Below, one piece after another: positions 12,328-22,391 of a stretch of 64,000 nucleotides of DNA. This stretch comes from Fragilariopsis cylindrus CCMP1102. Lineage: Eukaryota; Bacillariophyta; Bacillariophyceae; Bacillariales; Bacillariaceae. The notes under the pieces were generated by a model, which saw nothing but the letters and a program-made list of their open reading frames with translations, was not told where the DNA came from and ran no database searches. How positions within the stretch are numbered: position 1 is the stretch's first letter; the number at the start of each line of letters is the position of its first letter. A program made the translations under genes and the position numbers. The stretch spans positions 1-64,000 of the forward strand of contig FMBT01000305.1 of assembly GCA_900095095.1 (NCBI GenBank), in the 5' to 3' direction.

Positions 12328-13099
12328 ATGAGCAGCATTAATAAGATCAAGAAGGCCAGCGGTGTAAGTTTCGTACTAGCTACTAATAACGATATTGTAG
12401 GAGGGGTTTATATGCTAGTGGATTTGGTTGTTTTCCTACCTATTCTTTTCTCATGAAACTCTATATTTATTCATTTGTCATTCGTTTTCCCTTCCTTCTT
12501 TCTTCTTGTGAAACAAACATATCAAACCAAACCAAACAAATCAAACATTATTACTGTACATTTAGGAACCTGATGAGTTCGAGAAGCAAGTCGCCAATGA
12601 GCTTCTTAATTTGGAAATGACATCCACCGAACTTAAGGCATCACTACGAAATATTTACATCACAGCAGCCAAAGAGGTCGATTGTGGAAGTGGCCGCACA
12701 GCCATTGTGTTGTACGTACCATACAAGTTATTAAAATCATGTAACAAGATCCATCAAAAACTTGTTCGTGAACTTGAAAAGAAATTTTCTGGTAAGATTG
12801 TTATGATTATTGGACAACGTACAATTCTTGGTAAGGGTTATGCTCGTGATCAAAAAACAAGTGGACCACGTCCACGATCGCGAACACTAACTGCTGTCCA
12901 AGATGCTATCTTAGACGATGTTGTTTACCCAACTGAAATCACCGGAAAGCGCACAAGAGTAAAGACTGATGGAAAACGTGTGATGAAGGTTTACCTTGAT
13001 GGACGGGACCAAGCTAATGTTGAGGGAAGAACCGATACATACGCTGCTGTATACACCAAGCTTACCAACAAAACAGTTGTTTTCGAATTCCAACAATAA
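12328..13099 (+). CDS. RPS7: 40S ribosomal protein eS7
   Basis: Small ribosomal subunit protein of the cytosolic ribosome. Exon 1 is 12328-12363 (MSSINKIKKASG) and exon 2 is 12566-13099, joined by a 202-bp GT-AG intron. Together they give 189 residues, against about 190-195 in the family. Diagnostic stretches are LVRELEKKFSGKIVMIIGQR, RTLTAVQDAILDDVVYP and the C-terminal NKTVVFEFQQ. The frame is clean. A short first exon followed by an intron soon after the start is common in ribosomal protein genes. Convergent with the membrane protein gene at 13474. Confidence 0.97.
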
Positions 13100-13473
13100 A
13101 CAAACAAACTACGGAATAAGGAAAATACCCACACCCCACTAGAGAGCTTATTATTTCATTGTATCTTTTCTTGTCCATATTATAATTTGAAGGAATAACT
13201 TTTGTAGGATACTGCTGTGTAATTCGTTCACGCTGGTATCACGAAGAACCCTCAGACTTGAAATCAAATGTAACATTTACATATACGTAACAGTGAATGC
13301 TATCTTGACTTACTGCTAGCATGAGCGAGGTAGCATTCACTTTTAAGTAAGATAGAATCATTTTAATACGAGCTGTCTGATAGTATGATCATAAACTGTG
13401 TCTCATGCAAAATAAGAAACATCTTAATGGATTCGACGTATGTTTTGAATGAGTTTATTTGTTATTATTATTA
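13100..13473. other. Convergent 3' spacer
   Basis: About 370 bp between the ends of the eS7 gene and the membrane-protein gene; presumably both 3' UTRs. A near-palindromic pair lies here: GTGAATGCTATCTTACTT-like sequence around 13291 and its complement around 13331-13352 (GTAGCATTCACTTTTAAGTA). Otherwise nothing was seen. Confidence 0.4.
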
Positions 13474-15751
13474 TTATTTGACTATACTTTTCAACTGTTT
13501 CTCTTTCGTTTGTAAAGCTTCTCTTTCTGATCGCTTTGCTAAACATTTTTCAGTCTTCGTCCAACCACAACAAATACGAAATCGTTCATCATCATGATCT
13601 TGCATACATGTTGCTACATGCTGGTCATCACCACCATGCCGTCCATCACCGGTAGTAGTAGTGCTTGTACTTGCAGCACCACATCCATCCTTCAGAAAAT
13701 CGAATAATAGTAAATGATAATTACTACAACAATTACCAATAGTATATTTTGCATAAAATTGCATCTTTAATGATGTAAGTGCTGAAAGAAGGATGTCTTC
13801 TTTACTACTCGTAATACCACTTGCATCCGTAAGGTTCAGTCTTGCTGGATCACCTGTATTTTGAAGTACATCGTATTTGTTGGTAACAAACTTATAAGGA
13901 AAAGAAAGAAGATTGTCACTACTTCTATTATTGCTCTGTTGTTGTTGTTGTTGTTCTTGAATTATCATATTCTGCTGGGCTTGGAAGATTTCGGATGATT
14001 CAGAGGTTAATATTATACTCGTATTCAATAGATGTTCTTCTATATTACTTGACGTTGCTATATCTCGACGGACATTGAGTAGATTATTTTCATTCTTATC
14101 CCATATACTTTGCATTAACTGTATATACGTTTCAAATGATGGACATTCACTTTCATCAATACATTTATCAGATGCACGGATTGGTAATCCCAATGCAAGA
14201 TCAATCCTGTGATTGTTTTGATTGTCGTTGCCTTCAAATATTACATGATCGATGATGTTATCAATTTTTTGAGCAAAATGGAAGTTGGGTCTCATTGCAA
14301 AGAAGACCATAGCATGATGCGCTTGAAAATTTCTACCGTGATAATAAAATAATGAATCATCATTATTATCGTTGTCTTCTTGAAGAATATAATCAACTGA
14401 AGCAAGTAGTAATGGAAGACGCGGATCTTTTGGGTTTACTTTCAGAAGAGGGTTGATTATGTATTCTTTTGCGATATGTGTTATCCGATTACGAAAATTT
14501 GTGGGTGTACGTTGAGGCCGACCAGCCATATCCATTACAACAACACGATCATTCTTTTGTATATGATTGGTAATTGACCTGTTCTGAATAATTGCGTCGT
14601 TCGCTATTTTCAAGTATCGTTGCATTTGAAATTTCATCATTTGTTACTACACATGGTGAATCTGGTAGGAAAAAACATTGCTTATCTCTTCGTGTACATG
14701 ATGATAATATCCATGGTTCACGTATAAATTTTGGTCCCACTGGTGATCCATTAATGAATAAAACAATCCTATCGGATGCAATCCCTGCCATTAATGCTGA
14801 TGCCATTACTAATCGTACCTGTCACCTAATCCACTTGGCTTTAATGGTACTATTAAAAACTTTGCATCTGACATTCAAAATCAAATCTTCCAATATTTCT
14901 TTTCTTCATTTCGTTTTCACATTTATTATTATTATTATTTTTTAGACGATACTCGGCTTCCTTCATAGCATGCCTATGTTGATGGACATGGATAGACAAG
15001 TACAATAACCGTAAAGATAGGTATCGAATAGTTGCTTGGTTGTTTGCTGTGGCATCAGCGCTCGTTTTGTTGTTGTTGTCGTCGTCTTTATCGGTCGACG
15101 ACGATGAAAACTTCAAATTTAAAAACCTTGATGTTTTTGCACATATTGTATGACGTAGAATCTCTTGAGAATTTGTTTCATCGTCATCGTCATTGTTTTT
15201 GAGTGAGGATACTGATGATGAAAATAGAGATTCTATATTAAAATAGAAAATTTTACGTATTCATTGTCAATAATAAAACGAGAAGAATTATTGTCGTCGT
15301 TGTCGTTGTTTCCTAAACGTTTACTCTCCAACCATGACTTCGAGTTCAATTGTGGTGAAAAACATGGGGAGCCGTTGGAATCATGATGATTCCAACGGAC
15401 GTTGGTTGTCATCGTCTTCTTCTCCGTCGTCGTGTTTTTAGCAACGTCAGGATAGATTATATTCTTGAGTTATTAGTTGGGATCTCTATTATCCGTGACG
15501 GGCGGCGACGTGGACGTTGACGATGGCGAACGACTGCTGTTATTGTTATTGTTATTGTGGAAGGTAATATTTGGAAGTATTGCTGGTGGACCATGATCAT
15601 AATATGGTTGTCCTGTATAATCCTTCTGTGGCTGATACCGATGTTGTAAAAAGCTTGAATGAAATGATATCAAAAGTAATGAACTGATGATTATTCCAAT
15701 GACAAGAATAATAATTGCAATCGTTTTTGTGGAAACACGATGAGTATGCAT
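13474..15751 (-). CDS. Unrecognised type II membrane protein, probably secretory/Golgi (frame-interrupted)
   Basis: Start codon at 15751: MHTHRVSTKTIAIIILVIGI opens a short cytosolic tail and one membrane anchor (residues about 10-30), then a Ser/Thr/Asn-rich stem with NxS/T sites. A long globular part follows. Recognisable blocks are RLVMASALMAGIASDRIVLF, FIREPWILSSC, KQCFFLPDSPCVVTNDEI, then RPQRTPTNF, HGRNFQAHHAMVFFAMRPN, SFPYKFVTNKYDVLQNTGDP. Cys-containing motifs and the stem fit a lumenal enzyme such as a glycosyl- or sulfo-transferase, but no catalytic signature was identified, so no function is claimed. I have the impression that similar proteins occur in other diatoms; that is memory, not shown here. 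Frame changes near 15475, 15240, 14850, 14815 and 14640 look like sequencing indels. Divergent from the UPF0598 gene. Confidence 0.6.
15372..15398. repeat. Perfect inverted repeat, 12-bp arms, 3-nt loop
   Basis: CCGTTGGAATCA and its exact reverse complement are separated by TGA. It lies in the stem-coding part of the membrane protein gene and codes for a WNHHDSNG-like peptide on the minus strand. Confidence 0.9.
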
Positions 15752-16086
15752 ATCGCTTTCTCACCCCTCTCTCTCTCTCTTTCGCGACGGTTGTTCGATG
15801 TTGTAAGTTGTAAGGAGATAAAGAGGATTTCTTATGATTACGGTAGGTTCAGTTCAGATACCTTCTTTCTAATAGCTGCTACTTTTTACCTCCACGACTT
15901 TTTATAAATGAAAATAGAAAAACACAAATTTAAAATCATTATTTGAATACATTTCCCTCAGTCATGCATGTGGAACTCAGCCGACTCGAATAATTCTAAA
16001 AAATAAGATTTGAATGTAAAAGGATTTTATTGTGTATTTTATAAGAATATATATTGAGAAGAAAAGTAGTACTACTAACGTTCATC
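15752..16086. promoter_or_regulatory. Divergent spacer, membrane protein gene and UPF0598 gene
   Basis: About 335 bp between divergent starts. A short CT dinucleotide run lies at about 15767-15780. No defined promoter element was recognised. Confidence 0.45.
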
Positions 16087-16980
16087 ATGATGAAGATAAT
16101 AGCGTCCACTAAGCAGACTGTTGCTTTCTCATCAGGGAATGTTCTTCTAGTAGAAGTAGAAGATTCTATGCATCGACGTCGAAGACGACGATGGTATATA
16201 TTGATGAATGGTTTGAAACAATTAAGAAATCGAAAGAATTCTACGAAAGATTTTCGAATAATAATGATAATGACAATAATGAAATAATGATGATGATAAC
16301 GAGAGCAATATAAATAAAAATAGAAATCATCATCATCATCACGACGACAACAACAAAACGAAAACGACGATATTATTTTTATAATATTGATTTACAAGGG
16401 AGATTATTCCTAGAGGAAACATCACCAAAAATATAACAAGTTCCATCAAGGATACAAAATTTCTCAATTTTTTCTTTTCAAAAATACGATGTGCGACCGT
16501 AAAAGAAATTGATTTTTTGATAGAAGAAATGGAGGACGACGAAGAAGATATTCAATATCCATTTGTTCAAATGTGGTATCGAAATAAACTATATTCGACC
16601 AGCTGCCACACCTATCGTTTTTCATACACTTGTTACTAACAATGATGATAGATTGTTGTATGGTGGAAATCTTAGTGTACAATTTGATAGTAAGAGATTG
16701 GCGATATCAAAAAGGTCAGGTAAATTATACTATCCGTTCGTAATAATGATAATGATAATAATAACAGTGAAGACAGAATGAAACTGGAATATGGACTAAT
16801 AAGTTCGTCTGTTGCTGTTACGCTTTCAGATAAAATTACTATGGGAATAATAGTAATAATTATAATCGTGACGATGATGATAAGGAAGGAAAATTTACCT
16901 ATAATAACGATACAGAAATTGACTGGTTACCATCCAAGAATGAACCAGGAAAATGGTCATTACCTGATGATGACGAATGA
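16087..16980 (+). CDS. UPF0598 / DUF4505 family protein (C8orf82-like), frame-interrupted
   Basis: Conserved eukaryotic protein of unknown biochemical role. It is recognised from the family's ordered motifs: YYFYNIDLQGRLFLEET (tyrosine-rich strand near 16369-16415), SIKDTKFLNFFFSKIR, then CGIEINYIRPAATPIVFHTL, LLYGGNLSVQFDSKRLAIS and SGKLYYP, and finally EYGLISSSVAVTLSD. Human C8orf82 shows the same order (ECGRERNF-type, PVVFTHLL, YCGG, GRLYHP). The N-terminus (MMKIIASTKQTVAFSS) could be an organelle or signal leader. A variable acidic, Asn-rich tail closes the protein, with stop at 16978-16980. Frame changes occur at the A5 run near 16430, near 16570 and near 16750, with conserved sequence on both sides of each. 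About 297 residues expected. Confidence 0.75.
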
Positions 16981-17152
16981 TTGATGATTCTATCTAGTAG
17001 TACACTAAGGAAAAAACTAATAAGTAGTTACATACAGTATACATCCAGTCACTCTAAAAAAAATGCTTTGTGAACCAAGATACAGCGAATATCTACCTGC
17101 AAGTAGATTTGAATTCATTTCGATACTTCGTGTTTGTTACACTGTTGTTGTG

Positions 17153-19754
17153 TCATGTCATTTCGTCACTATCAAATGCATCACCGTCGAAAGCCTCTCC
17201 ATCTAGATCTTCTCCGTCTATATCATCGCCATCTAGATCTTCACCGTCAATATCATCGCCATCTATTGAATCAAGCGCTTCACCGTCAAGTGCTTCGCCA
17301 TCAAATGCTGCCTCATCAACATCACTAGAGGCACATTTTCCGTCGATATCTTCGTTATTCGATATCGGTAGTATGCCAGGCTCATTTACTGCTGTTGGAT
17401 TCTTTTTTCGTCGCTTCTTATTTTTTTCGGGGATGTCTGACTTCTTAGTCGCCGCCATAGCAACCACAATCTTTTCTCCAGTATTGTTTTCATCGTGATC
17501 GTCATCGGCTTCATTCGAGACTTCTTTCCAATCTCCACGTGCTTCGTGACAGACAATTTCTTCCTCTTCTTCTTCTTCTACAACCTCGTTTTGCTCCTCC
17601 TCGGAATCTATCGCACCGACGTCTATTTCGTTTTTATCCTTGTTATAATTCTTTACTTCCCGTCCATTAAAATGAGCCTCAAGTTCATCCATGAAAGCAG
17701 CATCAAAGACCCCCCATTCCGTCCATGCGCCAAGGACCGCTGAAACAGCCTTCCGTAATTTATTGACAGTAATTCTACCAGAGCTCCTTTCTTTGGACTT
17801 AACCACCACGCCCAACTTTCGAAAGATCTCTGAAGCCAAAGATTCAATGGTAGACCTGTACATAAATGCATTTCGAACTCCGGGCTGTTGTGAATTGAAA
17901 AGAACATCTGACAAAAGGTACAGTCTGGCAATTCGCATATCATTCGTTACACTATCAGATTCGTCTAGCAAGACCTGCATAAGTAAACCAGAAACATCCT
18001 GCGCCGCAAAACATTTGTCAAAACAAAACGCCATTGCACGACAAATCGTTTCCCTTGAAATTGATAGTTCCTTTCTCACTATCTGATCAAATTGACTAAG
18101 TTCATCAGGGTTCAATTTTGAATCTTTTGCTCCAAATTCCCCTCTACGCTTTCTACTGAACTCACGTTCAAATTGTCTACCAGTCATAAGTTCTCGATTT
18201 GCACGATCCTCTTTTTGTTGACGGAGACGATCTTCTCTCTCTTTCGCGTTAGCCTTTTCTCTATTAACAGCCTCCATATCCATTGGTGGAGGGATCCAAT
18301 ATCTTGCACTTTCGTGCGAGAACATTATAAACTGTTGTACATGAATGCAAAAGGTTGTATACAGTACATGAGATGATATATGATGCATGAATAATGGTCA
18401 AAGATGGCACGATGTACAAAGTATCATTCGTGACAAAACAAATATAACAATATAACAAAAATTAAACTCACAGGTTCAGTTCGCCAAATTGAATGTGTTT
18501 CCCCTTGGCAAAAAGAATATACTCTCCACCTGTAAAACATCTTCTCTTTCCAGTCATTATCGTCAACACAGTCAAGCGTTAAGAAGTTGAAAAGAGAATT
18601 TTCCATTTCTGTATCTTTAAGTATTTGCTCAAGCTCTGGATCTTTCGAAACATAAGACGCCGTTGTACTTATAAAATGAAATCGCGATTGATCTGTTGGA
18701 ATTTCCACGCGAATGGCTCTGGAAGCGTGGATTTCTGGATCATATGGTTTTGCCTGGAACGCTTGGTAACCTAAAGCCTGGTCCTGCCTCTCGAAAGAAT
18801 TTATGGCAATGGATCTTCCAGTTAATCCACCAGCACTGAAATCCTGTGGGAGTGATCCAGGTGACGAATTTGTTGTAGAAACCTCGTTTAACTTTTCTAT
18901 GAGTTCCTTCTTCTTAGGTTCATCTATTTTTGTTTCACGCCGTACTTTTTTAACATTTTTACCCCACCGCATCATTAGTTGACGACCATTGTTGAAAGTA
19001 TCTGTCTCATCACATGCCTCCAAGGCTTCTTCGGCATCATCCCGATTCATGAAACACACAAAGCCAGTGTTACGGCGCCTGTTTCGCTCTTCCATCGTTC
19101 TCGGCCACATTATTTTTACGGAATACAATTCACCTAACATTATTCGAAGGTATGAGTTGAAAGTTGAAAGGTCAAACGAATATACAAACCAACAGAGGGA
19201 ATACGCACATATCGAACGCAAAAACCCAGCTTTGGCTATGTCATAACGAACAAAAAAAACGAGTCGAAGACCACACACATCATCATCAACTTAGAGACAC
19301 AATAATATATGCTTCTCACCAAACTGCGAGAATAGATTGCTAAGATCCTCCTCTGTAAGAGAGGGAGCTAAATTCCCACAAACAAATTTGTCGTCAAATA
19401 CTCCTGACCGGGCTCAACAAAACTTCCTTTCTTTTCAGGTACGAATCTATTCGACTTATTCGGTATCTGGTTCTTTTCAGCTTCGAGTTCTTCGATCAAC
19501 GCATCCATATTTGCTTTTCTTGCCTCGCTTGGTTTATGATGACGTTTCATAGAAGAGGATTTCGAGATCGGTAGTCGCAAAGAACGAGATTCTTCTAAAG
19601 ATTCTTTTGGTACCGATGACTTTGAATTGGTATTGTTAGCCGAAGATCCCACATTGACTTTTTTGGGGTCCTTTTTCGACAGCACAGCGAATGCGTCATC
19701 TTCATCAGAGGAAGATTCCTCTTCTTCTGGTCCTTGTCCTCTCCTTCGAATCAT
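17153..19754 (-). CDS. U2SURP: U2 snRNP-associated SR140 (U2SURP) splicing factor
   Basis: Spliceosomal U2-associated protein. Exons on the minus strand are 19754-19320, 19133-18472 and 18331-17153, all with GT-AG borders; about 758 residues. Domain order matches SR140. First comes an acidic/Ser N-terminus. The RRM begins TTNLFVG and continues with LYSVKIMWPRTMEERNRRRN and GFVCFMNRDDAEEAL; SVKIMWPRT is close to diagnostic for this family. The SURP/SWAP module has MENSLFNFL and YRWRVYSFCQGETHSIWRTEP. A CID-like helical domain starts RKELSISRETICRAMAFC. The C-terminus is an acidic tail with tandem DGE/DGD pentads. One single-base frame change is apparent in exon 1 (G-run near 19371), just after LFVG. 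The rest is clean. Confidence 0.93.
17156..17350 (-). repeat. Tandem acidic pentad repeats in the SR140 tail
   Basis: About ten 15-bp units encode x-D-G-E/D-x pentads (for example FDGEALDGEALDS, IDGEDLDGDD). They are visible at DNA level as repeated TCTAGATCTTC/ATCGCC blocks near 17200-17300. Confidence 0.85.
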
Positions 19755-20325
19755 GTTTTGTCATATAATAAGGAAATTGCCAACTATCGTTCATACCATT
19801 GTTGATACTAATGTTGTTTGTGAAAACGAAGGAATATTTTTTTCGTCGTTGTCGCTTTTGTTTGTCGACCATTAAAAAATTGAGCGAAAAATAAAGATTT
19901 TTCTAGCCCCCCGATTTATTATAGTAGTTAGGCAAATCATACCATGTACTACAGTGTACATTGTACTTCATTACAGTTATATATATAATGTAATCTTCGT
20001 GTATTCTTCAATATGTCTGTACATGTATATACAAAATACATCTTTATTCGACACATTTCCAGAAATATTGTAAAAAAGTTTGGAAGGTGGGAAGAATCTG
20101 CGAGTATATGAATACTGCAGAATTCCCTGCACAAAATATTACTTTGATAATAGAAAATTGATGTAGCACACATGTCAGCTCCAATGGAGAAAGAAGAGGT
20201 AAAAAGAGACCATACCTGCAACATTGGGGATAATGATTTAAATTTTCATCTAGAGAGAGTAGCATATACATATATATATATGTCAATACTTAAAAAGATA
20301 TATAAAGTTTGAACTATTATTCATA
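19755..20325. other. Spacer between SR140 start and SHMT end
   Basis: About 570 bp, AT-rich. It should hold the SR140 promoter and the SHMT 3' UTR. An AT dinucleotide run lies near 20268-20282. No gene was seen. Confidence 0.4.
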
Positions 20326-21982
20326 TTAAAGTTGTCCCGGCATAAAGAAAGGGGTGGCAAAGTCTTCGACATCCTGTCTCAACTTATCAATCTCTACTTT
20401 AACGTCGTCGTCGCATTCAACGACTTGTTTGAAATCTTTTAGTAAAACCTTTTTGGTTTTTCTGACAATCTCACCAGCGTCAAGTTGTTCAGCTAGTTGT
20501 GTTCTGCGATATGCTGGGCTTTGATTGCTATTTCACAACCTCGATGAAGAAATTCTGCTACTTGATCAAAATCTTGTTCATCTAGTCCACGTGTTGTCAG
20601 TGCAGGAGTTCCAAGTCTAACGCCACCTGGGTTGATGGCAGATACGTCTCCGGGTAGGCTATTCTTGTTAGCGGTCATGCTGGCTTTTTCTAAGACCATG
20701 TCAGCCTTTGATCCAGTTAATCCTAATGGACGTACGTCCCAAAGTAGTAAATGATTATCAGTTCCACCAGTGGCTAATTTATGACCTCGCTTTTCAAGTC
20801 CAGCACCCAATGCTTTCGCATTTGATACTACAGCCCGTATATACTCAGCGAATTTCGGTTCGCTTGCTTCCTTCAGTGCAACTGCCAGGGCACCTATTTG
20901 ATGATTATGGGGCCCACCTTGAAGCATAGGAAATACAGCAGAATTAATACTATCCATAAAATCCAGTCGACCAAAAATCATTCCACTTCTAGGTCCACGT
21001 AATGACTTGTGTGTTGTAGTCGTCACGATATCAGCATACTTAAGGGACTATCTACAACTCGTCCTGCTACTAGACCCGAAATATGGGCCATGTCAACCAT
21101 CAGCTTCGCCCCACAGAATCTGCAATCTCTCTCATTCGTTTATAGTCCCATTCTCTGGGGTAGGCCGAACCTCCGGCGATCAAAAGTTTAGGTAGGAACA
21201 TTTTGGCTCGATATTCCATATCATCGTAATCGATGAGGCCAGTATCGGACGACACAATATAAGGCATACTCTCGAAATATACGCTGGTTGCTGACACTTT
21301 CTTTTTTGCGGTCTGAAATCCATGGGTTAAATGACCACCTGAAGGCAGATCCAATCCCATAATTCGATCATGCGGATTCAATAATGCTGTATATACTTCG
21401 AAATTGGCAGGCGATCCCGAGTACGGTTGCACGTTGACTCCCCATTCTTCAGGATCAAGATCATAAAGCGAAAGTGCACGGTCCATACATAATGTTTCAA
21501 TTTGATCGATGAACTCGTTGCCGCCATAATATCTTTTTCCTACTGTTCCCTCGCTGTATTTATTTGTCAAACAACTACCAAGGACCTCTCTAACAGCTTT
21601 ACTTGCAAAGTTTTCGGAAGCAATCAATTCCAGGCCTTTTCGCTGCCGAAGATCCTCGGCGTTTATCATAGCTGCAAGGTCGGGATCAAAGTCACTCAGT
21701 TGGTAGTCCTCTGAAGCAGATATCATGTCATCGACATCGGTAGTCTTCTCTTTCGAAACCATCATCGTGGTAACACAACCGATGTGAGTGACAGGAGACT
21801 GTGATTTCCCGCGACAACAAAGCATTTGTACACGGCAACGTTATCGTTAGAAAGAAAAGCACGGGATTTACTTGGAAGAAAGTTTTCATCATTATTGGCG
21901 CTGTTGCTGTGGTTATGTATTGAGAACTTCCACTATGGTAACGGTAGTTCATTCGACGTAGTTGTTGTTGATGTCTGCTCAT
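20326..21982 (-). CDS. SHMT: Serine hydroxymethyltransferase (frame-interrupted)
   Basis: PLP enzyme interconverting serine and glycine with tetrahydrofolate. Family signatures are [66 protein letters not shown], the PLP-lysine motif [15 protein letters not shown] and [17 protein letters not shown]. The C-terminus is PFFMPGQL with stop at 20326-20328. Frame changes lie near 20510, near 21050 and near 21105, all inside conserved sequence. The N-terminus is ambiguous. One frame from ATG 21982 gives [18 protein letters not shown], a plausible mitochondrial presequence. ATG 21825 starts in the same frame as the catalytic domain. ATG 21889 gives a more hydrophobic leader. Organelle targeting is therefore likely but the compartment is open. 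Confidence 0.93.
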
Positions 21983-22391
21983 TTCTATTCTTCAGTTAAT
22001 TTTTTTTGATGGATGATGACGATGTTGAGTCACGAGCTTCTTCAATCATGATTCATCAAAAAAAAACGAAAACATGTATCAATTAATATACCATCATCAT
22101 CATCTAGTACGACTAATAGTATAAAATTCAGAAACGAAACAATCCTAGATGGAAAGAAGAAACAATAAATACCAACTGTACGGTACTAGTATACCAAAAC
22201 TTTAGATTAGATAAAAATCAGTGCCTGTATTGTTATAGATTTTTCTTTTTTAGATTTAGTTACATTATTGATAAAGATATTATATAAAAGTCGTTATAAA
22301 AACAAAGACAGACAGGCTTACTTCCACCGTCCTACACATCAATCCCTTTGATGATGATCCAACTTGAGCTGTTTGTGCAACTTTCTTCCCT
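21983..22391. other. Spacer between SHMT start and RNR1 end
   Basis: About 410 bp, AT-rich. No gene was recognised; presumably the SHMT promoter and RNR1 3' UTR. Confidence 0.4.

Noticed and set aside
13291-13352. Inverted pair in the eS7 3' spacer as a small transposon
   Set aside because: Arms are imperfect and no target duplication could be defined; an mRNA 3' hairpin is as likely.
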